64,000 nucleotides of DNA from Curvularia sp. ZM96 (Eukaryota > Ascomycota > Dothideomycetes > Pleosporales > Pleosporaceae), in NCBI GenBank assembly GCA_022457065.1, contig JAJGBQ010000001.1:4588001-4652000 (forward strand), written 5' to 3'. The notes below the pieces were generated by a model. That model was not told the origin of the DNA. It was given only the letters and a program-made list of their open reading frames with translations, and ran no database searches. Below, piece by piece: positions 23,671 through 34,645 of the stretch (position 1 is the stretch's first letter; each line of letters begins with the position of its first letter). The position numbers were made by a program, and so were the translations under genes.

Positions 23671-24065
23671 CTGGCTAGGTAGGCTGAACGCAACATTAAA
23701 GGACGTCTTTGCACGGCTGCCGAAGACGGCTTATGTGGTTTTTATCGCCTTATATTCGAGAGCGTTAGAAGATTGGAGCCTGGGTTATGCACAAACAAGG
23801 GATGAGAGTGCATGCAGATGTTGGTGAGAGCCAATGAGCTTCGCTATTTTCGGCCCCCAAATGTAAGTAATGAACTCAGCCTTGTTGCTACACCTCAGCC
23901 TTGTGCATGGCCTCCAATAAAACGACAAAACGTTACTATTTGTAATAATGTGCGGGCTACAAATATGAGGAGCCACCTGCTTTCTGCTCTTGCATACATA
24001 GGTCAGTTGAGGCACAGCTAACAGTTGATTAGAATAGGATAAAACCAGGTCTTTGACTAGGTGCC
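23671..24065. promoter_or_regulatory. Shared promoter of the NLR and HeLo-like genes
   Basis: This 395-bp divergent spacer is all that separates the two start codons. On the NLR side a TATA-like GAATATAAGG (minus strand, about 23749-23758) lies about 80 bp upstream of the start. On the other side a GGATAAAACC run near 24037-24046 lies about 25 bp upstream of the effector start. Shared control of sensor and effector is a reasonable inference. Confidence 0.5.
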
Positions 24066-25013
24066 ATGGATCCATTCAGTATCACAGCAGGCGCTATTGG
24101 TATCACCGATGTTGCGTCGCGTAGCATTTTGGAGCTCCGCAATCTCATCGACAATCTCTCTGAAGCTCAGGACGTGGTCGCAGACGTCAATTCTAGCTTA
24201 GCTAATATTGAACGCCCGCTAGCTGCGCTCGAGAAACTCAGCATCTCCGACCAGGCTACCTCAATCGCGCTTAAGGAGGAACTCAAGATGGCTGGCGTTG
24301 CTGAAGCAGTCAACAGCTGTGGCATTGCCTGCAAGAAGTTCAACGAGAACTTGACAAAATGGACGAAGCATTCCAGCGCCACAAAGCTTTCTCTGAGAGA
24401 TCGTCTTTCTGTTGGCGTTTGGAATAGGGAAAAGATTCGTACGTTCCGGACGCAGTTACAATACTGTGAGGCCACAGTACATTTTGCCGTTACAAGCGCA
24501 CAGCTGTAAAGATTCACCAACCTTACCCTAAATGATGCTTACTAACCGCACAACAGTATGGTTCAGCTACGGTCGGAAAAGATGTTTGAGTCAAACCGCG
24601 AAAGTGTTACCAATCAGTTACAGACTCTTGAGACGAAGATACAAGAACATCTCGACACCATCAAACGACAGCAAGAGGATACCCAGTGGAGAATGCAGGA
24701 GCTAGAGGAAGAGCCCGAAGATGAGGAAGACGGTGGTGCTGCTCGAATGATGGCTATCCAGGAGGTCAAACAGCAGTCATGCTTACTCGAGGCTGACCAG
24801 GTTTCGTGCGGAACGATTTTCTCGCAGGTACAATCAAAACGGAGCGGTCAAGATATCAGCAAGGTTATCACTTTGAATCACTCGAAGGCGTTTGTGGGAA
24901 TGCCACAGAGCGTTGTAGGGAAGATGTACCAACGGATTTACGATGTACAGACCGGAGAAGTCTCCACAGCTGTTGTAGGTGTGGTCCCAGATAACTTCCA
25001 TTTCCAGTTTTAG
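24066..25013 (+). CDS. HeLo-like domain protein with C-terminal HET-s-related amyloid repeats
   Basis: Exons 24066-24505 and 24557-25013 (51-bp intron, CTTACTAAC branch site) give 298 residues, close to the 289 of HET-S. The N-terminus M-D-P-F-S-I-T-A-G-A-I-G-I-T-D-V-A and the helical run to about residue 190 match the HeLo-like N-terminal domain of fungal STAND proteins; in HET-S and HELLP the equivalent bundle inserts into membranes and kills the cell. A Gln/Glu-rich helix and an acidic linker follow (about 165-225). The C-terminus has two repeats, Q245-G261 and Q272-G288, each with Q-x-I-x2-V-x5-S-x4-G and a 27-residue period. This is the layout of the HET-s prion-forming region, and the neighbouring NLR carries one matching copy. 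The predicted role is membrane-targeting cell-death effector switched on by amyloid templating. HeLo-like versus HeLo is not settled from sequence alone. Confidence 0.85.
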
Positions 25014-26003
25014 ACAGAATCGAGCGTTCAGAATGGTGGATAAAACCAAGTAGGGTTTTCGTTAGTGACATAGGCAGTAAACGTCCAGTTCGAGACTGTT
25101 CAATAGGGTCGATAAAACAAATTTATTTACGCATCACCTGTATAGCAGAAATAGTTTTAATCATCATCTGTCATGCAGGGGTGTTAGATTATCTGTCTCC
25201 ACGCTATGCATCTTCGAGTAGAATGGCTAGCTACTAGAAATATTCTTGAGGAAGTATCTATGACCCAGACTTTTGCTGCATCCCACTGGCCCACCTTTGC
25301 TAAATTCCTTGTACTCATGTATGACTATCATTGAGATACTGTAAATCAGTTCCCGACTGAAATTCTAGATTAGAAACAAATGTGATGGGAATATGTTACC
25401 GCACGATGTAATATCTAGGATGTGGAAGGAGAGGAAATTCACTTGATCCAGACCACAATGCATCACAGCGACTCTAATTACGAAGGTAATGCCTCAGTAC
25501 GCAGATGCAAAAACTACCCCAGAAAGGCACAAATATTGGCAATGATTTCACAATGAGCTTTTGTAAACTACACATTCAGCCGTTAACTGGAACCAATTTT
25601 AAAAATAGTATCATTTCCAGTTTTATTACCTTTCATTTCCCACAACCCCACAAACTAATCCCCACATGCGTCATAATCACATCTTCACCTTACATACCAG
25701 TCACTGGAACAGAAGTTGTAAGCGCCGCCATTAGTATCACACCTACGTCACGCATACAAGCCTACGAAGCGAGACGCGCGTCGCTCCACCCTACTCTTCT
25801 AGGCAAAGATGGCTGTAAGCCACTAGATCCAAGTGCGTTTGAGGTAGAGAAGCCGTTGTGTCACAAGCGTACGCTAGCGCTCGGCGCTGCGCAGTGTAAC
25901 GAACAACATGAGCTAGTTGGGCGGGACAAAGTGAACCACTATGTTGGTATTGTGCTGGAGGAAGGACACAAACATTTATTCGAAGTGGATAAACAAATAT
26001 CAA
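25014..26003. other. Spacer between the HeLo-like gene and the transposon nest
   Basis: About 1 kb, rather AT-rich, without recognisable genes. A 200-codon open frame that starts near 25505 runs across the transposon end and has no protein-like composition. Confidence 0.5.
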
Positions 26004-26005
26004 TA

Positions 26006-26049
26006 ACGTGTTGGATAAGCGAGTCGCGCAGGCAAGCGAGTCGCGCACC
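26006..26049 (+). repeat. Left terminal inverted repeat of the pogo-like transposon
   Basis: Begins ACGTGTTGGATAAGCG after the TA target site. It contains AAGCGAGTCGCGCA twice (26017-26030 and 26034-26047), so the terminal repeat includes a 14-bp direct repeat with a 3-bp spacer. Confidence 0.92.
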
Positions 26050-26908
26050 CTACCAAACCTGCGCACCTCTATCAGCGTATAGCTCTACCACAATACAACT
26101 ATCTTAATATATATTAGTATAATAGATTAGTTAGTCAATATAGTATCTTTCTTACATATACGCGAGTTATGGCTAGTCTCTTTGCATCTACTACAGCGCG
26201 TTAGAGCCCGGCGGCTGACACCTGATCGCTCTCCTCCTTGACGCTCTTTATAAGCAATCTGCTGATTAGCCTCGCGTTAAGCGAGTAGATCCTCTCTAGC
26301 TCCCTTTGTAAGGACTCCTCGCTTCTATATCTGCTTCTTTTTACGCTGTCTACGCTTTATAGCTGCCTTATTAGCCTTTTTAAGGCTAGCGATTCGATCG
26401 CGCATTAGCTTAGCTAAGAGCATTATTATCTCTGCCCCCTTCTTAAGCTGGCTAATCGCTGTAATAATTAACGCTAGTAATGAGCTTTTATGCTATCGAA
26501 CGCGATTAGTTATTAGTGTTAATTGAGCTTTAAGCTCGCGTACGTTGCTTGGTGTATAGGCCTGCTAGAGAGCTTCTGTGAGAGTGGGTAGAGCTGGCGT
26601 AGTTGGCGTACGTAGCTGTACGTCAAGCTTTGATAAAACAGCCTCTGGCTAGAGAGGAACAAGGCCTGCGTCTTGAAAAGCTAAGTAGATATTAGCTGCC
26701 GTGAAGGATCGATCGAACGCTGTCTTAAACGCTAGTAGAAACTCGAGCTTGGTGATGTGGTTAATATAGTTGCGTATTAGACTCTCTACCTTACGACTAT
26801 ACGCGCGCTTTAATGGCGAGAAGCAGCTAACGTTAAGAGACTAGAGCAGGTGAGACGAGTGAGGCGGCATATAGAGCGTGTAGATATTGTTCTCCTTGCA
26901 GAGCTCTT

Positions 26909-27359
26909 TGTTACGAACCTGAGCAGAGGGGACAACGCAAGATATGGAAAGAATGAAGGAAGGGGCCATGTCCAAGACCTCTTTCAGAGGACGGGACATA
27001 CTCAGCCAATGACGTATAAGTAATTATACATCCCACAGGCTTGGCGGAACGCCACCATAGGACATGTCACGTGTGTCCCACAGATCCCATATAATCCCAC
27101 AACGTTCCACGCATGGGATACCATGAGACACTGTAGGACAGTATAGGACATAGGACATTCACTTAGTATATAGGAATAGGCATTAGGCCCTTCTAGCTCG
27201 ATGTGTTTAACTTAAGTTACGAGTACAAGTATCTATAATACAATAGTTACTTACAGAGACATTGTTCATATCACCCTGTTGCTTCATCCGCGAAAAACAA
27301 CCTCAGAGTCTTAACACCAGAAGTCTTATATTACTTCCACTCAAGATCCACTCTTAACA
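26909..27359. repeat. Solo LTR
   Basis: A 451-bp LTR with TGTTA...TAACA ends sits between two copies of CTCTT (26904-26908 and 27360-27364), a 5-bp target duplication. The transposase frame resumes on either side. No internal retroelement sequence remains, so the element was lost by LTR-LTR recombination. Which superfamily it belonged to is not clear. Confidence 0.88.
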
Positions 27360-27747
27360 CTCTTAGAACTCAAGTGACTAGTGGCTCTTATAGCTGTTAA
27401 GAATAAGCAGCTAGCGTGCCCTAACAACTTTACCCTCTGTATGCTTGATAAAGTGCTTCAGCCATTCCACTCCTAGCTCGTTAGTTGTCTAGCCGTTATC
27501 GCTAACTGCGATCGCCTAGTCGCGTGGGATCTCTGCCTCCTCGTACCAAGTAGATAGGTAATACTTACTAGTAAAGATCAGAAACGGTAGGATAGACTAG
27601 CCAGCTGCGTTAATCCCAGCGATGAACGTCACCCACTCACGACCACCTGGCTAGATAGCCTTTAGTCGAGCTCTTCTTTCTAACGCTATAATAATAAGCT
27701 GAGTAGTAATCTTGCCTATTAAGAAGCTAGCTTCGTCAAAGTTGTAG

Positions 27748-28219
27748 TGTTACACGGGGGTTCGCTATACTCACCTAGTCTCGGTCCGGGTTAGGGCGAG
27801 ACTTGTATAAAGTATTCCGTGCGATTGTTTTCTGGCGATTCGTAGTGGAGAGAAGTTATAGGAGTTTAACCGAATAAAGTAATAATTAATTCTATGTAAA
27901 ATAGAACAACTAAGTATCAATCTGTGTAAGAGAAGAACTTATAAGAGTTGACTATAACGAATGTAATAATAAAATTCAACCTATTCTTATATCTATTGCC
28001 TCTGGTCCTGCCATCCCGTCCATCCTATCTTGGCGGGAGGTTTGGGATGGCGCCGCCATCCCTTTATGTACTGCTATCCCGGATGGTTAGTCTTAGTAGG
28101 ATGGCACATCACGTGACTCCTAAGCCCCGCGATGGTTATTACCTTTTGACGTGGACGTGGTTGGTCCTCAACCTCGTTGCCCTGCGTCAAGGAGAGATCC
28201 TTCGCTGTTACTTGTAACA
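27748..28219 (-). repeat. 3' LTR of the Gypsy element
   Basis: 472 bp with TGTTACA...TGTAACA ends, a 7-bp perfect terminal inversion. It is the 3' copy because gag-pol reads toward it on the minus strand. Confidence 0.93.
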
Positions 28220-28232
28220 TTATCCCCCCTCT
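28220..28232 (-). other. Polypurine tract of the Gypsy element
   Basis: Directly inside the 3' LTR the minus strand reads AGAGGGGGGATAA, a purine run in the right place to prime plus-strand DNA synthesis. Confidence 0.75.
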
Positions 28233-28293
28233 TAGGCGTATCGTCCTGATACCCTAGACTATTGTTTTCCCGTGCCGCCTCGTGAGGCGTGGG

Positions 28294-28304
28294 CTATATA
28301 TAAG
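28294..28304 (+). promoter_or_regulatory. TATA box of the antisense frame
   Basis: CTATATATAAG lies 54 bp upstream of the ATG at 28358 on the plus strand, opposite to gag-pol. Confidence 0.55.
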
Positions 28305-28357
28305 GTCGGTAGGCCCCGGGCTATTGTATCCGTCCCTTCCCTCTAGCCTTCCTAACC

Positions 28358-29056
28358 ATGCCTAAGGTCCCGTCTTCCCGTACCCGTGTTCGCGCTTAAA
28401 AGTCGAACGAAGAGCGTTATTCCCGTGCTAATCGTGTAATAGAGCAAGAGAACAAGATAACCTCCTATCGTTACTCTTAGTGTAAGGAGAAGAACCTTTG
28501 TTGTTTCGTAGACACTGCAACTAGCCGTTACGCTAGTTGTATTTCCGTGAAAGCTAAGTGTAGTTTGTTTGTTTCTAAGGAAGAGTGGGAGAAGGTTCAA
28601 CAGGAGCGGGAGGAGAAGGAGCTTGAAGTTGCTCGAGCCGAGGAGGCCGCTGCGCGTCTTCGTCGTGAGCTCCTAGAGGTGAAGTCCTGGGAGCGTTCCT
28701 TCGCTCGTCGTGATCTCGCCGTCCTTAAGTTCTAGGATCGTGCGAAAGAGAAGGCCGAGGGGAGCTCTACCCCTGGTACGAATTTTCTATTAACTAGACT
28801 AACGCTATCTAGACCCTCGACTAACCCAGGCTAGTTACAGGCTAATTCTTCTTCTTTCGATCCTTTGTCCCTTAATTTCTTCCTTTCCTACGAGAATCCG
28901 GTTCTCGCTTCTCTGGGTGCTTCTGATGGTACTCACGTACTAGTGACTTGCAGTTCGTCAGATTTCCTTTAAGTTCCTAAGTGTTATAGCTCTCAGGCCA
29001 TCCTTTCTACTTAACTAAGTACTTCTACTAACTACTAACTTTCCATAGGTCCTTGA
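28358..29056 (+). pseudogene. Antisense accessory frame of the Gypsy element, coiled-coil protein
   Basis: A single frame of 232 codons runs from ATG (28358) to TGA (29054-29056), broken by seven TAA/TAG codons and no TGA, as expected when CAA/CAG became TAA/TAG by RIP. The longest unbroken part (28547-28735) encodes a charged coiled coil: K-E-E-W-E-K-V-Q-Q-E-R-E-E-K-E-L-E-V-A-R. A TATA box lies upstream. The last 170 nt lie antisense to the chromodomain of pol, so that part may be a shadow of it. The first two thirds are outside pol. I do not recognise the protein; some fungal Gypsy elements carry extra antisense frames, and this may be one. Confidence 0.6.
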
Positions 29057-32000
29057 TTTCTTCGACCGTGTACTCGTCGTCTTCGAGCTCTATGTTTTCT
29101 ACTAGCTTGGCGTTTTAGAGTACTAGTTCTAATAGTTTCTTGTGAAAAACGTCATATATGCGCATGCCTAGTAGTAGCTGGAGTTTGTAGTTTACCGGTC
29201 CCAGTTTCTCTAGGATTTTAAATAGTCCTAATCGGAGATTATCTAGTTTCTTGCTTAGTTGCTTAGTTTTCAGGTTTTGTCGTGACAAGAAAACTTTGTC
29301 CCCCTTCTTAAAGGTTGGTCTCTCAATCCTTTGCTTGTTCGCAGCCTTGGACATCGTGAGGTTCCTATGAGCGATGTTCTTGCTCAATTCTTCGTGCAAT
29401 TCTCGCATTAGTCGAGCCTTATTATCTACTCCGACTGCGATGCTTTTAATATCTTTTAGGTCTCGATGAGCGGTCGGCTTATACCCATAATTAGCGTAGT
29501 GCGGCGAGTGCTTCGTAGTCGCTGACTTCGTACTGTTGTAGGCCAATTGCGCTGTCGGCAAGAGTTTAACCTAGTTGTCTTGCAGCTTATTGGCGTACAT
29601 TCGCAAGTATTGTTCTAGCGTCTGGTTCGTTCGTTCCGTTTGTCTATCGGTTTCTAGGTAGAAGCTAGTTAATAGCTTCTTCTTAACTCCTATTTTTGCT
29701 AAGAACGTTGACTAATACTTCGAAGTGAATAGCTTGTCTCTGTCCGTAATGAATTCCTCAGGTATTCCATGCTCTAACATTAGTGCCTTTGAAACTTCGT
29801 ACGCGCATTCTTCTGCCGTAATAGTTTCTTCCGTAGGCACGAACTTTGCGCCTTTAGTCAATCTGCACATGATTACTAGGATAGTGTCGCAGAGTCGAGC
29901 TGATCTAGGTTCGAGCGACTTCGGGAGCTTCACTATGAAGTCCATTGTCACGCTACTCTATAGTCGTGTTAGTGGCTGTAAGGGTTGTAACAGGCCATAG
30001 GGCTTATGTCTCTTAGGCTTGTTCTAATAACACGCTAAATAGTTGCCTAATACTTCCTACACCTTCGCTCGTAAGCGTGGTATCTCGAACACCTTCTTTA
30101 GTCGCCTGACTATCTCTTCTACCGCTGCGTGTCCGTATTCTGGGGACTCGTGCAGGGTTTGGATAAGTTCAGTTCTTATGTAAGGAGGTACGTACGTCCG
30201 TGTGCCTTCTCTTAGGGCTTTAAGTTCCTTCCTATTATTCGCTACCTCTGGCGGATAGGGATCCAGTCGCTATAGCGTTGCCCTTTCCTGCCATTCTTGC
30301 GTTAACGTTTTTGTTAGCGCGGCTACCTTAGCTACTCTAGCTAGTTCTGGCTAGTTGTACTTCAGACTGCTATCAGGCATCTTCTTGAGTACTGCATCGT
30401 GTGGTTCTTTATGCCCTTCTCCTCGAAGGTTAGATCTTCGGCTTAAGACATCCGCGGCCCCATTAAGCGATCCTGCTCGATGCGTGATCTTGAAGTCGAA
30501 CTAAGCTAATATTTTAGCCTATCGGACTTGTCGTCAGTTAAGTTTCTTAGTCGTCATGAAACTCGCTAGGTTCTAGTAATTAGTAAAAACCTCGATCGTA
30601 TCTAGGAGACCTAACAGGTATACTTCCCATTGTTTAAAGGCATCGACTACTCCTAGTAGCTCCTTATCGTGAACATCGTAGTTGAGTTCTGCTCCTGAGA
30701 ACTTTCTAGAATAGTAGAACACTGGTCTCCATTTCCTATCTGAGCACTGCTGTGACAGTACAGCTCCGAGTGCATAGTCTGACGCGTCGGTCTCGACTCG
30801 CGTCCTTCGTCTTAGGTCGTACATCTCTAGTACGGGTGCTTCGAGGAAGATTTGTTTAATCCAGTCAAACGCTTCTTGATGTTCCTTGTTCTACTGGAAT
30901 CCTACTTCCTTCTTTGTGATCTTAGAGAGTGGTGCGGTGATTCTTAAATAATCTTTAATAAACTTCTAATAGTAATTGGCAAATCCTAGAAAGGATTGCA
31001 CGTCCCTAACTATTTTAGGTTTTGGCCATTCCTGTATAGTGGCTATCTTCTTCGGGTTTATTTTAACTCCTTTAGTTGAGATGATGAAGCCTAGGAATTC
31101 CGTTTCTTTAGCGTAGAATTCGCATTTTCCTAGCTGTAGATACAGCTTGTATTCCTTAAGCTTCCTAAGCACTTTCTTAACATGTTTAATGTGTTCTTCG
31201 AGAGTCCCCTTAGAGTACACTAGTACATCGTCCAAGTAGGCTGTAGCAAAGACTCCGAGGTACTCGTAAAGTACGTTATTAATAACTAATTAAAAGGTCG
31301 CGGGCGTATTAGTTAAACCCATTGGCATAACCTGGAACTCGAATAGTCCGTATTTTGTCTTGAACGCCGTCTTCCACTCGTGTCCTTTCTTAATTCTAAT
31401 CTAATAGAATCCTTCTCGCACATCGAACTTCGTGAACCACTAGGCTCCCTAGAGTCGATCTATAAGCTCTAATATTAGTAGTAAGGGATATTAGTTTTTT
31501 CGTATGACGCTATTTAACCGTCGGAAGTCGATACATAGTCGCCACTTCCCGTTCGGCTTCTTTACGAACAATATTAGTGAGGCTATCGGGCTATGTCCTG
31601 GTCAGATAAATCCCTTTTTTAAATTCTTTTTTAGGTATGCCCGTAGCTTAGTATTATGCTCTGGCGCTATCGGGTACATTAGTCCTAGGCTTAACTTCGC
31701 TCCTTCTTCTAAGATAATCTCGTAATCCCAATCTTGGTGTTTAGCTAGGTCTATTGCTTCGTTTTCTTCGAACAGTTCTCTAAACTCGTTCGTTCGGTAT
31801 ACATCCGGTATATCTAGTAGTAAGGGTCCGTCCGTCGTGGGCGCGACTCGTCTTATCCAAATAACTCCTACTTCCTGAGGGTTCTTCGTATAGATTCTCG
31901 CGATCTTATGCGGTGAGATCTTGCCGAATCTCCCGTCTGGGGTTGAGCTCTGATTCGTCGGGCGAGTCTCTTTTCGTACTCCAGCAACCTTGCGCGCAGG

Positions 32001-33300
32001 TTCTCGGCTGAGTATTGTCTTCTTTCGCTAATTAATGGCGGGGTTATGGGCATCCAGCTAGTCATAACTGATCAGCAGGTCCGTTTCTCCTAGGTCTATG
32101 ATGCTGATATTCATTTGGCTTTCCGTGTCTGCCACTTTTAGTGTCACTAACTTGGTCTCTAGCCTAATCGTGCCGCTTCCGTATGCCACGGGAATATCCT
32201 CGGCCGATACTACTTCTAATAGAATCTTCTTATTCTGGTAGGGTATTCTATATTTTTCTACTACTCGGGATAAGATTATAGTTCGCACAGCTCCGCTGTC
32301 TATGGTCGCTTTTATCTTATGTCTGTGTACATGCACAATCGTCATTAATTCTAACGCACGATTACTGGTGACTTGTACTTGTCTGAGGGTCGTTTTAGGG
32401 CTGCCTTCACCAGCGTGACCTAGTCCCTGGTAGCATCCTAGTTTTTTAGCTGAGAGCGTCGGCCCTTTTCCGACCTCTTTCTTTCCTTAGGGAATTTTCT
32501 AGCTTGTTGTTTGGCTACTAAGTGATCTAGACAGGCGTCCTTGTAGCATAATCTCCAATCACTATGCCCGTAAGGTATAAGGTTTCTTCTGGGTGTTTGT
32601 CCCCTAGTGGCTCTATTCTCGCGTCGTTGGTCTCGGTTCTTTCGATTAGTACTACGCGGAAAGTAACCAGTGTTTGCCTTTGTCTTATAGTATATTATAC
32701 ACTAGTCTTCCGTGCAAAAGGTCTAGTAGATGTTCATGTGTGGGATTATTTCCTCTAGTGTCTCTGGCGTCGGGATCTAATCCTTCGTCGTGTCATAAGT
32801 TTTGCATCCCACTGTTCGGCATTCCTTAGCCGCTATGGTTCTGTGTAGATAGTGGCTTTCTTGCCTTGCCGCGACTCGTTGTTCTCGATAGAATCGGCAC
32901 TTCTCTATACAGTTTATCTATTCTAGGCGTTCGTGCGCCTCTTGGTGCTCTTCCTGGTGGATGTGGCAATCTAATATTGGGCATTCTTCTGCCCACAGAT
33001 GTATGTGGCAGCAGCTATGTTCATCTAGCTTGCTCTGTTCCTTTTTATCTGCGTGGTATATGTAAAAATCCCTTTTGTAGTCGACCTAGTGGAAACGTTG
33101 GTGGATTTCCTCCTTCTTTTTATAGTCTTCTACTGGTCGGTACTCTGGTAGCGTGGGGTCCGTGAAGAGAGGTTGTTCCTCGAACGCCCTCCTAGCTATG
33201 GTGTCGGCCTCCAAGCCGGTAATGTTGAGTCGTCGAGCGCGATATATACAGGTATCCGCTACATAGGTGGCGTCGCCACACAGCCAACATCCCCCTTTCG
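28840..33300 (-). pseudogene. Gypsy pol polyprotein, RIP-inactivated
   Basis: Recognisable blocks, reading on the minus strand: aspartic protease with A-T-I-D-S-G-A-V-R (within 32345-32058); reverse transcriptase with the Y-L-D-D catalytic motif (31238-31227) and L-G-F-I-I-S; RNase H with V-E-T-D-A-S-D-Y-A-L-G-A-V-L (about 30800); integrase core with M-D-F-I-V-K-L-P and F-I-T-D-R-D (29951-29712); integrase C-terminal region with K-K-G-D-K-V-F-L-S (29561-29115); and a chromodomain (about 29075-28895) with E-Y-T-V-E-E-I and K-Y-L-V-K. Stops are nearly all TAG or TAA, and two replace the conserved Trp codons of the chromodomain. No functional product is expected. Confidence 0.88.
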
Positions 33301-33329
33301 CTAGTCGTTGCTATATGTCCACAGCGTCA

Positions 33330-34582
33330 ATTTTCTAATTGGTGGGTTCCGGGGTTGCCTATCGCATGACCTTATTCGCCTGAACAGGTCTAGGAACCAC
33401 CTCGAAGTCGTCGTCTTCGTTTAAGCGTGCCTCTTCGTATAGGTCTATATCGCTGAGATTATCGTTTAAATCCTTAATGGATGGTAAGATGGATAGCTAA
33501 GCCTTTAGCATCTTAATCTTCACCACTGCTTGTTTGCTGACTTCTTCCCCAGGGTAGTCTCTGCGAAAGTGTCCTAACTCTCCGCACCTGAGACATGCTT
33601 TATTATCGTAACGCCTCTAGCGTTCTTCCTTAGAAAGGCCGTCTTTGCCTTTTCCGCGGGATTTCTTGTTCTTAGACTTCTTCTGTACTTTTCTAGCTAT
33701 AATAGTGTTACTATCTTTGTCCTTGTTGCTGTGGTGTTTCTTGGTGTTGGCTGTCGTGGGCTAGAACTGTTTCCTTTTCTGCTCGTTCCTTTCCTATAGC
33801 CTATGGTCGATGCGCGTAGCTAGCTCGATCAATGCGTGCAACGTTTCTGGTTCATCGTGGTGTACAAGTCCGTCTTTGACATTTTCCTTTAGTCCTGCTT
33901 CGTATGCCGTACGAAGCGATGCGTCGTTCTAATCGATCCTGGACTGGAGTTGCTTGAACTCAGCCGTATACGCGGATACCGACTTAGTTTGGCGCAAACG
34001 AGTAATCGCTCTTTCCGCTTGTTTCTTTTCGTCTATCTCGCCGAAGATGCGTCCTATTTCCGTTTTGAAGTTTTCCTAGCTCTTAAATAGCTCCTGTGTT
34101 TCTTCCTTGGTCCTATAGTTGTCTGTGTCCTTTAGGAAGTCCTTAACGTATGGCTGCACCTATCTAGCTGCCTTGCCCTTTATATACGTACTGGCTAGTA
34201 GAATCTTTTCCTGGTCGTTAGGTACTCCGTGATATTCGCTATAGAGATCGGTGCTAGTTAGGAACGTCTATAAGTTGTTGTGACTTCTATCGAACTTCTC
34301 CGGTGGCGCTATCTTGGGTTTCGCGGTAGTTCTTTTCTCGTTGGGGGTGGCCATTAGCTGGCTCGTGAGCTAATTAATCATTTCCTGCATGCCAGCTATC
34401 TGCTGTGCTTAGATCGTGGCCTGTCGCCTAAGATTTCGCAGTTCTCGCATATGACGCCTGTTGTCGTCCTCGTCGTCACTTGGGGTTAGCATCTCATCGT
34501 CGAGTGCTGGGTTAGGCCTGGGTGCTGAACCTTAAGCCGGTCCTTAGGCACTATCCTGAGATTGAGGATGTGCGTGAGACAT
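33330..34582 (-). pseudogene. Gypsy Gag, RIP-inactivated
   Basis: The frame opens at the ATG at 34582 (MSHAHPQSQDSA), 63 nt inside the 5' LTR. It stays in one frame to about 33330, broken only by TAG/TAA codons. The middle has a retrotransposon-Gag style stretch (A-Y-T-A-E-F-K-Q-L-Q). The zinc knuckle at 33595-33554 reads C-L-R-C-G-E-L-G-H-F-R-R-D-Y: the fourth zinc ligand, normally Cys, is Tyr (TAC), a TG-to-TA change. Confidence 0.85.
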
Positions 34583-34645
34583 CTTGAATCTTAATCGGGC
34601 GTACTGTTGGTTAAATTCTTCCCTAGAATCCGTAGGTGGTTAAAG

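Noticed and set aside
25505..26107. A 200-codon plus-strand open frame next to the HeLo-like gene.
   Set aside because: It runs across the transposon end and TA target site and does not look like a protein.
28358..34582. In-frame TAA/TAG codons at Gln-like positions suggested a variant genetic code.
   Set aside because: Host genes end normally on these codons, Trp codons of the chromodomain are also hit, and the LTR differences are all transitions; RIP explains it.
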